Assembly: GCF_004022705.2 (NCBI RefSeq)
Contig: NZ_RZOY02000021.1
Coordinates: 1 to 64,000 of the forward strand
From: Mesorhizobium sp. M2D.F.Ca.ET.226.01.1.1
GTDB taxonomy: Bacteria > Pseudomonadota > Alphaproteobacteria > Rhizobiales > Rhizobiaceae
DNA length: 64,000 nucleotides
Reading direction: 5' to 3'
Part shown: positions 48,889-57,722 of the stretch, in pieces
Layout: every line of letters begins with the position of its first letter
Numbering within the stretch: the first letter of the stretch is position 1
Translations under genes and position numbers: made by a program
Notes under the pieces: model-generated
What the model was told of the DNA's origin: nothing
The model's database searches: none
The model's input: the letters and a program-made list of their open reading frames with translations, nothing else

Positions 48889-50543
48889 GATGCCACCGAT
48901 ACGCGATCGAGCAGCAGGCCGGCGGCGATCGGCGGCACGCCGCTGACAGTCTTGCGCACCGGCACCAAAAGGTCAGGGAAATAGCTGAAGATCACCGGCG
49001 TCTCGTCGAGCAGCAGCTTCTGGATGTCGGATGCGGTCTTGCGCTGGGAGTCGAGGTCGAGCGCCTTGAGATATCCGGTGACCAGCCCGTCATAGGCGGC
49101 GTTCTTGAAATGCGCCGCGTTCCACGGGCCGTCGCTGACCAGCGGGCTCTTCAGGAACACATTCGGCACGCTGCGATGCGCGTAGTCGGTGATGCCGAGC
49201 GGGCTGTCCAGCCAATCCGACTGGCCGAACACCGCCTTGCCGTAATATTTGTCCTGGTCCTCGATGTTGAGCGCAATGCGCGCGCCGATTTCCTTGGCGA
49301 AGTTCTGGAACAGCTGCGCATAGCCCGGGATGTCGGAATAGCGCAGCGTCGTCAGCGTCATGTCGAAGCCGCTGGCAAGGCCGGCCGCCTCCATCAGCTG
49401 CTTGGCCTTGGCGATATCTTGCGTGCGCTGTGCCAGCGACTTGTCGGTGACCGGGAAGGCCGGCGCGAACGGGCTGTCATTGCCGGTCGCCGCCATGCCG
49501 CGGCAGAGACCGCCGACCAGTTGCGAACGGTCGATGCACAAGGCCAGCGCCTGGCGCACGCGCTTGTCGGTGAAGGGCGCCATGTCGCAACGCATATGGA
49601 GCTGGCGATGCGCGGTCGAGGCGACGCGCAGCACTTGGATGTCGGGGTTGCCCAGCACCACCTGGCTGACGTCGAGCGGGATGGCGTCGAGCACGTCGAC
49701 CTCACCCGCCTGCAGCGCGAGAATGCGCGGCTGCACATCGCCGTAGAACTTGAACTCGAGCCGGTCGGGCAGGGCCTTGTCGCCCCAGTAGTCGGGATTG
49801 CGCACGAAGCTGGCGCCGACCTTCGGCGTATAGCTTTCGAGCCGGAACGGACCGGTGCCTTCGAACGTCTTCTCGTAGTCGCCCTTGTAGCTCGCCGGCA
49901 GGATGACGGCGTTGTAATTGTCGATCGATACAGAATAGGGGAAGCTGCCGTTCGGCGCGTCGAGATGGAACTCGACGGTGTGGGCGTCGACCTTGCGGGT
50001 GCCGCCTTTCGACAACAGGCCCTTGAACACCGACAGCGCGTTGGACGCGCCGCTTGGATCGGCGAGGCGGTCGAAGGTCGCCACGACGTCGTCGGCCTTG
50101 AAGTCCTCGCCGTTGTGAAATTTCACGCCCTTGCGCAGCTTGAAGGTCCACACGCTGCCGTCGGCATTGGGCGACCAGCTCTCGGCCAGCACTGGCTTCA
50201 GCGTCAGGTCCGGCTGTGTCACGCACAGGAACTCAGCCACCTGGAAGACCAACTGGTAGCTGCCGCTGTCATAGTAAGTGACCGGATCGATGGCGCCGCC
50301 GGGCACGGCTATGCCGGCGCGCACAGTGCCGCCGGGCTTGCCTTCGGCGCGCGCTTGCGGAGTGCCGAGGCCGATCGCCGAAGCGATGCCGCCGAGGAAG
50401 GGCAGCGACAGGCCGAGCACGCTGGCATGGCGCAGGAATTCGCGCCGGCCGATCTTGCCGGCAAGCAATTCGTCGATAGCGGAATTTTCGATTGCGCTGA
50501 GCGTTTTGCGAGCGGCGTCGATCGTCCTGAAATGCTTCGGCAT
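48885..50543 (-). CDS. Dipeptide-type ABC transporter binding protein (orphan)
   Basis: A 552-residue periplasmic binding protein of the DppA/OppA class. A twin-arginine-like leader (GRREFLRHASVLGLSLPFLGG) is followed by family segments LKPVLAESWSPNADGSVWTF, FKLRKGVKFHNGEDFKADDV and YTPKVGASFVRNPDYWGDKA. It is clearly a paralogue of the protein at 60190-61854. The start ATG 50543 has GAGGAATGCAGCC upstream. No permease or ATPase gene adjoins it; it may share the transporter encoded at 53838-57710. It is divergent from a LysR gene. Confidence 0.88.
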   Translation of the reverse strand: MPKHFRTIDAARKTLSAIENSAIDELLAGKIGRREFLRHASVLGLSLPFLGGIASAIGLGTPQARAEGKPGGTVRAGIAVPGGAIDPVTYYDSGSYQLVFQVAEFLCVTQPDLTLKPVLAESWSPNADGSVWTFKLRKGVKFHNGEDFKADDVVATFDRLADPSGASNALSVFKGLLSKGGTRKVDAHTVEFHLDAPNGSFPYSVSIDNYNAVILPASYKGDYEKTFEGTGPFRLESYTPKVGASFVRNPDYWGDKALPDRLEFKFYGDVQPRILALQAGEVDVLDAIPLDVSQVVLGNPDIQVLRVASTAHRQLHMRCDMAPFTDKRVRQALALCIDRSQLVGGLCRGMAATGNDSPFAPAFPVTDKSLAQRTQDIAKAKQLMEAAGLASGFDMTLTTLRYSDIPGYAQLFQNFAKEIGARIALNIEDQDKYYGKAVFGQSDWLDSPLGITDYAHRSVPNVFLKSPLVSDGPWNAAHFKNAAYDGLVTGYLKALDLDSQRKTASDIQKLLLDETPVIFSYFPDLLVPVRKTVSGVPPIAAGLLLDRVSVAS

Positions 50544-50670
50544 GGCTGCATTCCTCGCGTCTTGTGGAGATACCGGCATTTAGGTCATTGTTGACCGCCG
50601 CCGGAAAGCGATATTTTTTGATTGCAGTCATCGGAAATTTCGATGGCGACATATTTAAAGGCGGGAAGCC

Positions 50671-51567
50671 ATGGACACCGAGAATCTGCGCAGTTTCCTC
50701 GAGGTTGCGGCGCATGGCAGCTTCACCGTCGCAGCCCATCGGCTGAACCTCGCTCAGTCCACCGTCAGTGCCCGCATCAGAGGTCTTGAAGAGCAATTGG
50801 GCCGCAAGCTGTTCGTCCGCGACAGCGACGGTGTCACGCTCACGCCGGCCGGCCGCCAGTTCCTGCCGCATGCCTCGACGATCACCCGCACCTGGGAGCA
50901 ATCGCGCCAGGACATCGCCGTTCCCGATGGCTATGAGTCGCTGCTCAGGCTAACCGCGCCCGCCTATCTCTGGGACAGCATCACCTCGCCCTGGATCGAC
51001 TGGATGCGGGCGAGGCGGCCGAATGTGGCGCTGCGGCTGGAAGGCAGTTTCCCGGATCTGGCGATCGACCAGATCGCCGAAGGCCTGCTCGACATCTGCA
51101 TCCTCTATCTGCCCAAGCCGCATCCGGGCATCGTCTATCAGACGTTAGCCGTCGACCAGGTGGTTCTTGTCCAGCATGCCGAGCAGCCCGGATCATGGAC
51201 CGACAACTACATCCTGATGGACTGGGGGCTGGAATTCCGCATCGAGCACGACCGCGCCTTTGCCGGCGTCGTGAAGCCCGCCATCTCGGCCGGGCTGGTG
51301 TTCATCGGCCTGCAGCACGTCCTCTCGCGAAAGGCGGCCGCCTATCTGCCGCTCAGCGCGGTAAGCGCGCATATCGAGCGCGGCGAGTTGAAGCGCGTCG
51401 AAGGCACGCCGGTGTTCCAGCGCCCGATCTATCTTGCCTATCCCTCGAACCCCGCGTCGTCCGATGCTCTCGACGTTGCCCTGACGGGGTTGCGTACGCT
51501 CGCCGGGAACCTGTCCGGCGACCAGGCTTTCGCGGAGAGCGACCGCGCCTTCAGCATGGGACTGTAG
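50671..51567 (+). CDS. LysR-family transcriptional regulator
   Basis: A 298-residue LysR-type regulator. The helix-turn-helix is at residues 1-60 (MDTENLRSFLEVAAHGSFTV, LNLAQSTVSARIRGLEEQLG), followed by a periplasmic-binding-like sensor domain from about residue 90. It is divergent from the orphan binding protein gene by 127 bases, the usual arrangement for a LysR regulator and its target. The start ATG 50671 has GCGGGAAGCC upstream. Confidence 0.9.
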   Translation: MDTENLRSFLEVAAHGSFTVAAHRLNLAQSTVSARIRGLEEQLGRKLFVRDSDGVTLTPAGRQFLPHASTITRTWEQSRQDIAVPDGYESLLRLTAPAYLWDSITSPWIDWMRARRPNVALRLEGSFPDLAIDQIAEGLLDICILYLPKPHPGIVYQTLAVDQVVLVQHAEQPGSWTDNYILMDWGLEFRIEHDRAFAGVVKPAISAGLVFIGLQHVLSRKAAAYLPLSAVSAHIERGELKRVEGTPVFQRPIYLAYPSNPASSDALDVALTGLRTLAGNLSGDQAFAESDRAFSMGL

Positions 51568-51579
51568 GCAGTGGATTGC

Positions 51580-52437
51580 TTACCGGTACGGACCCTCTCC
51601 ATTGGTCAAACAATCGAAGTCGGCAAGGCGCGGCGGCGCATAGGATGCAAGCTCTGGTCGTGGGGGGATGCTCGCGATCTCTCGAACCAACTTTCTGCGG
51701 ATCGCGACCGCAAAAAGAGTGAGATCGTCAACCCCAATCACGAATGCATCGGGTCCGCCGATGACGCAGTGTTCATAGTAGGAATTGAGATAGCCCTCGC
51801 TAAATCTCTCAAAGCTGTCGGAAGTCCCATGCGGTAGCGACACCGGCAGACCGTTGATTGTGATGCCCGAGGCTATCACCTCGTCTCTCACCGTGGCGAC
51901 CGGCGGCCCGGCGTTGTTTGGGCCATCCCCGGAGACATCGATCACCCGGCGCTCGCCAACGGCCCAGTTGCGGGCAAACAAATCCTCCGCTGCCTGGAGG
52001 CCGCGCGAAATCGATGTTCCTGCTTCCCTGACGATCGGCCGGGCTGCAAGGGCGTCGGCGAACCGTTTTGCATCATCATGGCTGCCGATGATCGTCCACG
52101 GCAGGACCACGCGTTGGTACTTCGGCCCGGCCCATTCGACATACGCGACGGCAATCCTGCCGCGTGCTCCCGATGCTATGGCTCGCGTGACATCGGCATG
52201 CCGGAATGCGCTGACATAGCCGTCGCGTTGAATCCGTTGCTCGGCCTGGCTCATCGATGGCGAGACGTCGACAGCCAGGATGAGTTCGAGATCGACGGCG
52301 CGCCTTTCATGCCCAGCACCCACCGAGGTTGGGCTGAAGACGCCGAGGAGCAAAGCCAGTATCTTTAGGTATAGTCTCGGCGGCGGCCGTGTCGCCTCCG
52401 GTTTATGCCAAACATTTGAAAGGCACCGCGTCCCCAT
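51580..52437 (-). CDS. DUF1194 protein with a von Willebrand A-like fold
   Basis: A 285-residue protein of the DUF1194 family. A hydrophobic N-terminus (LYLKILALLLGVFSPTSVGA) looks like a signal peptide, and a MIDAS-like metal site DVSPSMS (near residue 58) with SGDGPNN in the later metal loop follows. Export and metal-dependent binding are suggested by the fold; the partner is unknown. The only usable ATG is at 52437, though the leader then starts about 20 residues before the hydrophobic core. It ends 12 bases from the convergent LysR gene. Confidence 0.8.
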   Translation of the reverse strand: MGTRCLSNVWHKPEATRPPPRLYLKILALLLGVFSPTSVGAGHERRAVDLELILAVDVSPSMSQAEQRIQRDGYVSAFRHADVTRAIASGARGRIAVAYVEWAGPKYQRVVLPWTIIGSHDDAKRFADALAARPIVREAGTSISRGLQAAEDLFARNWAVGERRVIDVSGDGPNNAGPPVATVRDEVIASGITINGLPVSLPHGTSDSFERFSEGYLNSYYEHCVIGGPDAFVIGVDDLTLFAVAIRRKLVREIASIPPRPELASYAPPRLADFDCLTNGEGPYR

Positions 52438-52543
52438 CTGGCACCGCCTCGGCGCATTCCGCGCTCCTTGGCTGGATTTCTATGGAGCGATGCTGGGACT
52501 ACACGCGGTGTTTCGCTTCACCCGATTGGGGGATGGCGCCGCC

Positions 52544-53683
52544 TCAGTGCGAAGAAGGCGTGCGCAAGCGCAACAAGAGTGCCGTAAGTTCCGCCTGGCG
52601 GCGTGTTCCAGTTTTCGCAAAGATGGCCCGGAGCTGCGTGCGAGCGGTTTCGCGGCCGACGGCCAATGCAGCGCTTGCCGCGCCGATCCCTTTGCCGGTC
52701 GCCAGACGAGAGGCGAGCCGCGCTTCGGCAGCTGTCAGTTGGAAAGTCTGGCTGAGCAGTTGTTCGGTTGGCGCCAGCTCGGCCGCCAGGTCGGTGAAAT
52801 AGAGCAGCACATCGCCGCCATTGAAGAGGTCATGCGCGAATGAAGTCATTGGTATGAACTCTGCGAGAAGCCAGGGTGATCCGTTGCGGGTGATCACGAC
52901 TGGCTCAGCCCGAAGCGATCCACCCGACGAACTCGTCACCGCAGCCCGCGTCAGCCCCTGCAGACGGGCATCGCTCCACCGATCGATCGCGTGGATGCGA
53001 CCGTGACGGATCACGAGGCCGCAGCCGAACAGAGCATCCGCATGCTTGTTGACGCGCGTGACATAGCCACGGCAGTCCAGCAGCGCGGCGGCGCAATCAA
53101 CGTGGTCCAGTGTGGCAAGGCTCGATCCGAGCGAAACATCCCAAACCTTCTCCGCCACGCTTATGATCCGGCTCAGGTCCGGCGCCACGCTCAGGAAACG
53201 ATCGGCTTCGCTGGGGTAAAAGCGCCCCCTCCGGGCATCGCGATAGAGCGGCACGCACCAACTGCGGTTCTTCACCACGACACGGATGGAGGCCCACCAT
53301 TCGCGATTTCCGGGGCGAGCGATCTCATTGTAATAGGGCAGGACCCTTCGTTCTTCCGGGGTTGTGATTTCGTCCTCGACGGTGAAACTGACCGGTGGCT
53401 TCGCGAGCAACTGCGGCCTGTCGAGAAGGGGATTGGGTCCGTTTCCGATCCTCTCATGCCAGAGAGCCGTAAACTCGGCGTGTTCCGTAGAGTCCGGTCC
53501 CCGCACGGTCTTGTGACGTTGATCGCACCCAAACGGGTGCGCTTGGTCGCGGGTGCGTAGACAGCAACTCGTCGCGCCCAGCGAATCCGCGAGCGTTTGA
53601 AGCGCTCCCGGCCACCGGTCAAATTCGAAAGCGGCGTCGTAGCAAGCTTCTATCGCAGACGCGATTGCTCCCCCGGCAGCCAT
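52544..53683 (-). CDS. LuxR-type transcriptional regulator
   Basis: A 379-residue protein. The C-terminal 60 residues form a LuxR-type helix-turn-helix (FQLTAAEARLASRLATGKGI, then RETARTQLRAIFAKTGTRRQ). The N-terminal 300 residues contain a possible sensor of PAS-like type (ALLDCRGYVTRVNKHADALF near 230). Ligand and targets are unknown. The neighbour on the same strand is the DUF1194 gene. The start ATG 53683 has AAGGTCGG upstream, an average site. Confidence 0.82.
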   Translation of the reverse strand: MAAGGAIASAIEACYDAAFEFDRWPGALQTLADSLGATSCCLRTRDQAHPFGCDQRHKTVRGPDSTEHAEFTALWHERIGNGPNPLLDRPQLLAKPPVSFTVEDEITTPEERRVLPYYNEIARPGNREWWASIRVVVKNRSWCVPLYRDARRGRFYPSEADRFLSVAPDLSRIISVAEKVWDVSLGSSLATLDHVDCAAALLDCRGYVTRVNKHADALFGCGLVIRHGRIHAIDRWSDARLQGLTRAAVTSSSGGSLRAEPVVITRNGSPWLLAEFIPMTSFAHDLFNGGDVLLYFTDLAAELAPTEQLLSQTFQLTAAEARLASRLATGKGIGAASAALAVGRETARTQLRAIFAKTGTRRQAELTALLLRLRTPSSH

Positions 53684-53837
53684 TCAATCCGACCTTCGTC
53701 TGGATGGATCACCACACCCTCCAGATTACCACACATCGGTGAAATCAAGAATGGCCGGTCAGCAGGCGTGACGCGACGAGCGTCGCAGATGCAAGCCACC
53801 CCTGACCCGAAAGGGATATCCATTCGCCCACCGGTCG

Positions 53838-55877
53838 CTATGCCGGTTCCGCTGCGGTGATCTTGGGTGCCTGCAGCCGCGCCAGTTCCGCGTAGGGAAT
53901 GTGGCAACCGATCGTGTGGCCGGGCTGGGCCTCGGTGAGTTGCGGCTCCTGCGTTTCGCAGATGGCGCCGATCTTGCGCGGGCATCTGGTGTGGAAGACG
54001 CAGCCCGTTGGCGGGTTGGCCGCGCTCGGGATTTCTCCGTCGAGTCGGATGCGCGAGCTCTCCGTCCGGTCGAGCTTTGGAACCGCCGACAGAAGGGCTT
54101 CGGTGTAGGGATGATGCGGGCCGGAGAACACCGCTTCCGACGGCCCGAACTCCATGATGCGGCCGAGATAAAGCACGGCGATCTTGTCGGAGAGATAGCG
54201 CACCACGCCGAGGTCGTGCGAGATGAAGATGTAGCTGACATCCTGCCTCGACTGCAGGTCGGCCAGAAGGTTGAGGATCGCCGCCTGCACCGACACGTCG
54301 AGCGCCGAGGTCGGCTCGTCGCAGACGACGATGCGCGGATCGCCGGCAAAAGCGCGCGCGATCGCCACGCGCTGCTTCAGCCCGCCCGAGAGCTGGCGCG
54401 GCTTGACCGCGAGATGGCGGTCGGTGAGCCGCACCGAACGGACAAGCTCTTCCAGCCGCGTGTCCAGCGTCTTGCCGCTGAGTCCGCCCAGCCGCTTCAG
54501 GGCGCGGGACAGGATATGCCGGATCGAATGCGAGCGGTTGAGCGCGGAGTCCGGGTTCTGGAAGACGATCTGCACCGCCTTGACCTGGTCTTCCGTGCGG
54601 CTGGCAAGCCGTGGCGCCAGCTTCTTGCCTTCAAGCTCGATCGAGCCGCCGTCATCCGGCGCGACGAGGCCAAGCAGCAGCCTGGCGAAGGTCGTCTTGC
54701 CGCTGCCGGATTCGCCGACGAGGCCGAGTGTCTCGCCCGGCCTCAAGCTGACCGAGACATCCTTGACCGCGCGCAGGGGATGGCCATGGCTGGCGTAGGT
54801 CTTGTTCAGCCCTTCGACCTGAAGCACGGGCGGCGCATGCTTCGGCGGGGCAGCGGGAACGTCGGCGGGTGTCGTACGCGGCAGCGCCTGCGCATTGTCG
54901 TGGTAGTGGCAGCGCGACAGGCGGCCATCACCGAGATCGTAGAGCGGCGGCGGCTCGGTGCGGCAGCGCTCGGTCGCCAAGGCGCAACGGTCGGCGAAGG
55001 CGCAGCCGACGATATTGGCGCCGATCCCGGGCAGGAAGCCGGGGATGGTGTCGAGCCGGCCCTGGTCCTTGCGCTGGCCGCCGCGCGGCAGGCAGCGCAG
55101 CAGCGCCACCGTGTAAGGATGGCGCGGATCGTTGAAGACGTCCTTGGTCCAGCCTTCCTCCACCAGCATGCCGGCATAGAGCACGCCAACGCGGTCGCAC
55201 ATGTTGGAGACGACGGCGAGGTTGTGGCTGATGAACAGGATCGAGGCCGAGAGCTCGCGCCGCAATTGGCCGATCAGGTCGAGCACCTCGGCTTCCACGG
55301 TGGCGTCGAGCCCGGTCGTCGGCTCGTCGAGGATCAGCATCGAAGGGTCGTTGGCAAGCGCCATGGCGATCGCCACACGCTGCTGCATGCCTCCGGAAAG
55401 CTGGTGCGGATAGCGCTGCATGACGCTGACCGGATCCGAGATGCGCACCCGGTTGAGCATCGCGGTCGCCTTGTCGGTCGCCGCCTGTCCGGTGATGCCG
55501 GAGAGCTCGAAGATCTCGGTCAGCTGGCGGCCGATGCGCAGCGACGGGTTCAGCGCCTTGCCGGGATCCTGATAGACCATCGACACGCTGTCCGCGCGGG
55601 CACGCCGCAACGCCTCGCTATCGAGCTTCATCACATCCTTGCCGTCGAGCGCGATGGAGCCGCCCGTGATCGAGCCGTTGCGCGGCAGGTAGCGCACCAC
55701 CGAAAGCGCCACGGTGGATTTGCCGCAGCCGGATTCGCCGACCAGCCCATAGGCTTCGCCGGCCTTGATGGTCAGGTTGACGTTGCGCAGCACCGCGCGG
55801 TTGCGGCGGCCAACCCGATAGGCGACCGAAAGGTCCTTCAGTTCGAGCGAGTTGGCGGCGTGGCTTGGCTCAGTCAT
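53838..55877 (-). CDS. Double ABC ATPase of a dipeptide-type transporter
   Basis: A 679-residue fusion of DppD- and DppF-like ATPases. The first half has Walker A GLVGESGCGKST, signature LSGGMQQRVAIA and Walker B LILDEPTTGLDAT; it ends with a peptide-ABC C-terminal region holding four Cys/His-like residues (VGCAFADRCALATERCRTEPP). The second has GLVGESGSGKTT, LSGGLKQRVAIA and a like C-terminus (CVFHTRCPRKIGAICE). The start ATG 55877, after GGAGCGTTCA, overlaps the preceding permease gene by eight bases. It drives the importer encoded at 55870-61854. Confidence 0.9.
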   Translation of the reverse strand: MTEPSHAANSLELKDLSVAYRVGRRNRAVLRNVNLTIKAGEAYGLVGESGCGKSTVALSVVRYLPRNGSITGGSIALDGKDVMKLDSEALRRARADSVSMVYQDPGKALNPSLRIGRQLTEIFELSGITGQAATDKATAMLNRVRISDPVSVMQRYPHQLSGGMQQRVAIAMALANDPSMLILDEPTTGLDATVEAEVLDLIGQLRRELSASILFISHNLAVVSNMCDRVGVLYAGMLVEEGWTKDVFNDPRHPYTVALLRCLPRGGQRKDQGRLDTIPGFLPGIGANIVGCAFADRCALATERCRTEPPPLYDLGDGRLSRCHYHDNAQALPRTTPADVPAAPPKHAPPVLQVEGLNKTYASHGHPLRAVKDVSVSLRPGETLGLVGESGSGKTTFARLLLGLVAPDDGGSIELEGKKLAPRLASRTEDQVKAVQIVFQNPDSALNRSHSIRHILSRALKRLGGLSGKTLDTRLEELVRSVRLTDRHLAVKPRQLSGGLKQRVAIARAFAGDPRIVVCDEPTSALDVSVQAAILNLLADLQSRQDVSYIFISHDLGVVRYLSDKIAVLYLGRIMEFGPSEAVFSGPHHPYTEALLSAVPKLDRTESSRIRLDGEIPSAANPPTGCVFHTRCPRKIGAICETQEPQLTEAQPGHTIGCHIPYAELARLQAPKITAAEPA

Positions 55878-56760
55878 TGAACGCTCCATGCACGCCGTCG
55901 GCCACCAGGTTGACGCCGATCACCAGCGAGGCGATGGCCAAAGCGTCGAACAGCACCGTCCACCAGAAGCCGCCGCCGATCATGCCGTAATTGGAAGAGA
56001 TCGAGAGGCCCCAGTCGGGCGAGGGCGGCTGGATGCCGAAGCCCATGAAGGAGAGCGTGGCGACGGCGAAGATGGCGTAGCCAAGCCGCACCGTCGTCTC
56101 GACCAGGATCGGCGGGATGACGTTTGGCAGGATCTCGACGAACATAGTATGCAGCGCGCCTTCATGGCGCAGCTTTGCTGCGGCTACATAATCGAGCTCG
56201 CGTTCGGCCAGCACCGCCGAGCGCACCGTGCGCGCGATGATCGGCGCGAAGCTCAGGCCGATGACGACGATGACGGTGATCTTCGAGGTGCCGAGCGCGA
56301 CGATGGCGAGCAGCGCGATGATCACCACCGGGATCGCCATGAAGGCTTCGAGCACGCGGCTGACGATGTCGTCTACGATGCCACGGAAATAACCGATGAC
56401 GAGGCCGAGCGCGGTGCCGGCGATGGTCGCCAGAATGGTGGCCAAAGGTGCCACTGTCAGGATGTCGCGCGACCCTACGATGACGCGCGAGAACACGTCG
56501 CGGCCGAGCTGGTCGGTGCCGAACCAGTGATCGGCCGCCGGCGGCGTCAGCGCGTTGATGATGTCGCTTGCCAGCGGGTCGTAGGGAACGAAGTTCTGGC
56601 CGAACAGCGCGCAGACGACCCAGAACAAGAGGATGAAAAGCCCGGTCAGGAAGGTGCCGGATCTGGAGAGCGAATGCAGCACCTCGCCCCAGGGGCTGCG
56701 CCGTGCGCTGTCGGGCGCGGCGGGCGCCGGCAGGCTGGCTGGCGTGTCTGTTGCGCTCAT
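55870..56760 (-). CDS. Dipeptide-type ABC permease (DppC-like)
   Basis: A 296-residue inner-membrane permease with about six helices. The DppC N-terminus (TFLTGLFILLFWVVCALFG, FVPYDPLASDI), HWFGTDQLGRDVFSRVIVGSR, and the EAA-like segment YVAAAKLRHEGALHTMFVEILPN are present. ATG 56760 overlaps the DppB-like stop as ATGA. It forms the channel with the DppB-like subunit encoded just upstream. Confidence 0.9.
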   Translation of the reverse strand: MSATDTPASLPAPAAPDSARRSPWGEVLHSLSRSGTFLTGLFILLFWVVCALFGQNFVPYDPLASDIINALTPPAADHWFGTDQLGRDVFSRVIVGSRDILTVAPLATILATIAGTALGLVIGYFRGIVDDIVSRVLEAFMAIPVVIIALLAIVALGTSKITVIVVIGLSFAPIIARTVRSAVLAERELDYVAAAKLRHEGALHTMFVEILPNVIPPILVETTVRLGYAIFAVATLSFMGFGIQPPSPDWGLSISSNYGMIGGGFWWTVLFDALAIASLVIGVNLVADGVHGAFND

Positions 56761-57710
56761 TGCTCTGCTCCCAGCCGGATACGCGGATTGAGCACGGAAT
56801 AGAGGAAATCGGCCACCAAGGTCGCCACCGCATAGACGATGCCGATGGTCAGGATGCCGGCTTCGAGCATCGGGAAATCCTTGCCTCGCGCCGCGGTGAA
56901 GATCAGTGAGCCGATGCCCTGGTAACGAAACAGCGTCTCGATCACGACCAGGCCGCCGATTAGGTAGCCGGTCTGGGTGGCGATCACGGTGATGGTCGGC
57001 AACAGCGCATTGCGCAGCACGTGGCGCCAGATCACCGTGCGCCAGGGAAGGCCCTTCAGCACCGCGGTGCGCGTGTAGTCGGAATCGAGCGCCTCGATCA
57101 TGCCGGACCGCGCCATGCGCGCGATATAGCCGAACAGCACCAAAAACAGCGGCAGCGAGGGCAGGATCAGGTAATAGAGCTGGGTGAAGAAGCCAGCGCC
57201 TTTCGGCCAGGCGGCGGCGATCGGCAGCCAGCGCAGCCAGACCCCGAAGATCAGGATCAGGATGATGCCTGTGACGAACTCCGGCAGCACCGTGACCGAC
57301 AGGCCGCCGAGGCTGATGATGCGGTCGAGCGGCCGGTTGAAGTTGAGCGCGGCGATCACGCCGCCAAGGATGCCGATCGGCACCACCAGCACGAAGGCGA
57401 CCAGCGCCAGCTTCATCGAATTGCCCAAGGCATCGACGACGAACGGCGCCACCGGCGCGCGGAACACATAGGACGTGCCCATGTCGCCATGCAGGAAGTT
57501 CCAGATCCAGCTTCCATATTGGACGAGCAGCGGCCGGTCGACACCAAGCGAATGGTTGAGCGCATCGACCGCGCGCTGGTCGGCGAACGGCCCGAGAATG
57601 GCCCGCCCGACATTGCCCGGCAGCACCTGGCCGCCAAGGAACACCATCACGCTGAGCAGGAACAGCGTGATGAGCGACAGAGCCAGGCGCCGGGTGAGGA
57701 AAGCGAGGAT
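56757..57710 (-). CDS. Dipeptide-type ABC permease (DppB-like) with non-canonical start
   Basis: A 317-residue permease with the DppB pattern. The N-terminal helix (LAFLTRRLALSLITLFLLSV, then MVFLGGQVLPGN) is encoded from ATC at 57710, with GGAG (57719-57722) eight bases upstream, overlapping the TAA of the preceding gene. No ATG, GTG or TTG occurs in frame until GTG 57650. A start at 57650 gives 297 residues but removes nearly all of the first helix. Either ATC is used, or the gene is a leaky or broken copy of an ATG start, or the base is a sequencing error. Later segments include the EAA-like YTRTAVLKGLPWRTVIWRHVL. Confidence 0.8.
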   Translation of the reverse strand: MLAFLTRRLALSLITLFLLSVMVFLGGQVLPGNVGRAILGPFADQRAVDALNHSLGVDRPLLVQYGSWIWNFLHGDMGTSYVFRAPVAPFVVDALGNSMKLALVAFVLVVPIGILGGVIAALNFNRPLDRIISLGGLSVTVLPEFVTGIILILIFGVWLRWLPIAAAWPKGAGFFTQLYYLILPSLPLFLVLFGYIARMARSGMIEALDSDYTRTAVLKGLPWRTVIWRHVLRNALLPTITVIATQTGYLIGGLVVIETLFRYQGIGSLIFTAARGKDFPMLEAGILTIGIVYAVATLVADFLYSVLNPRIRLGAEQ

Positions 57711-57722
57711 GGCGGCGTCTCC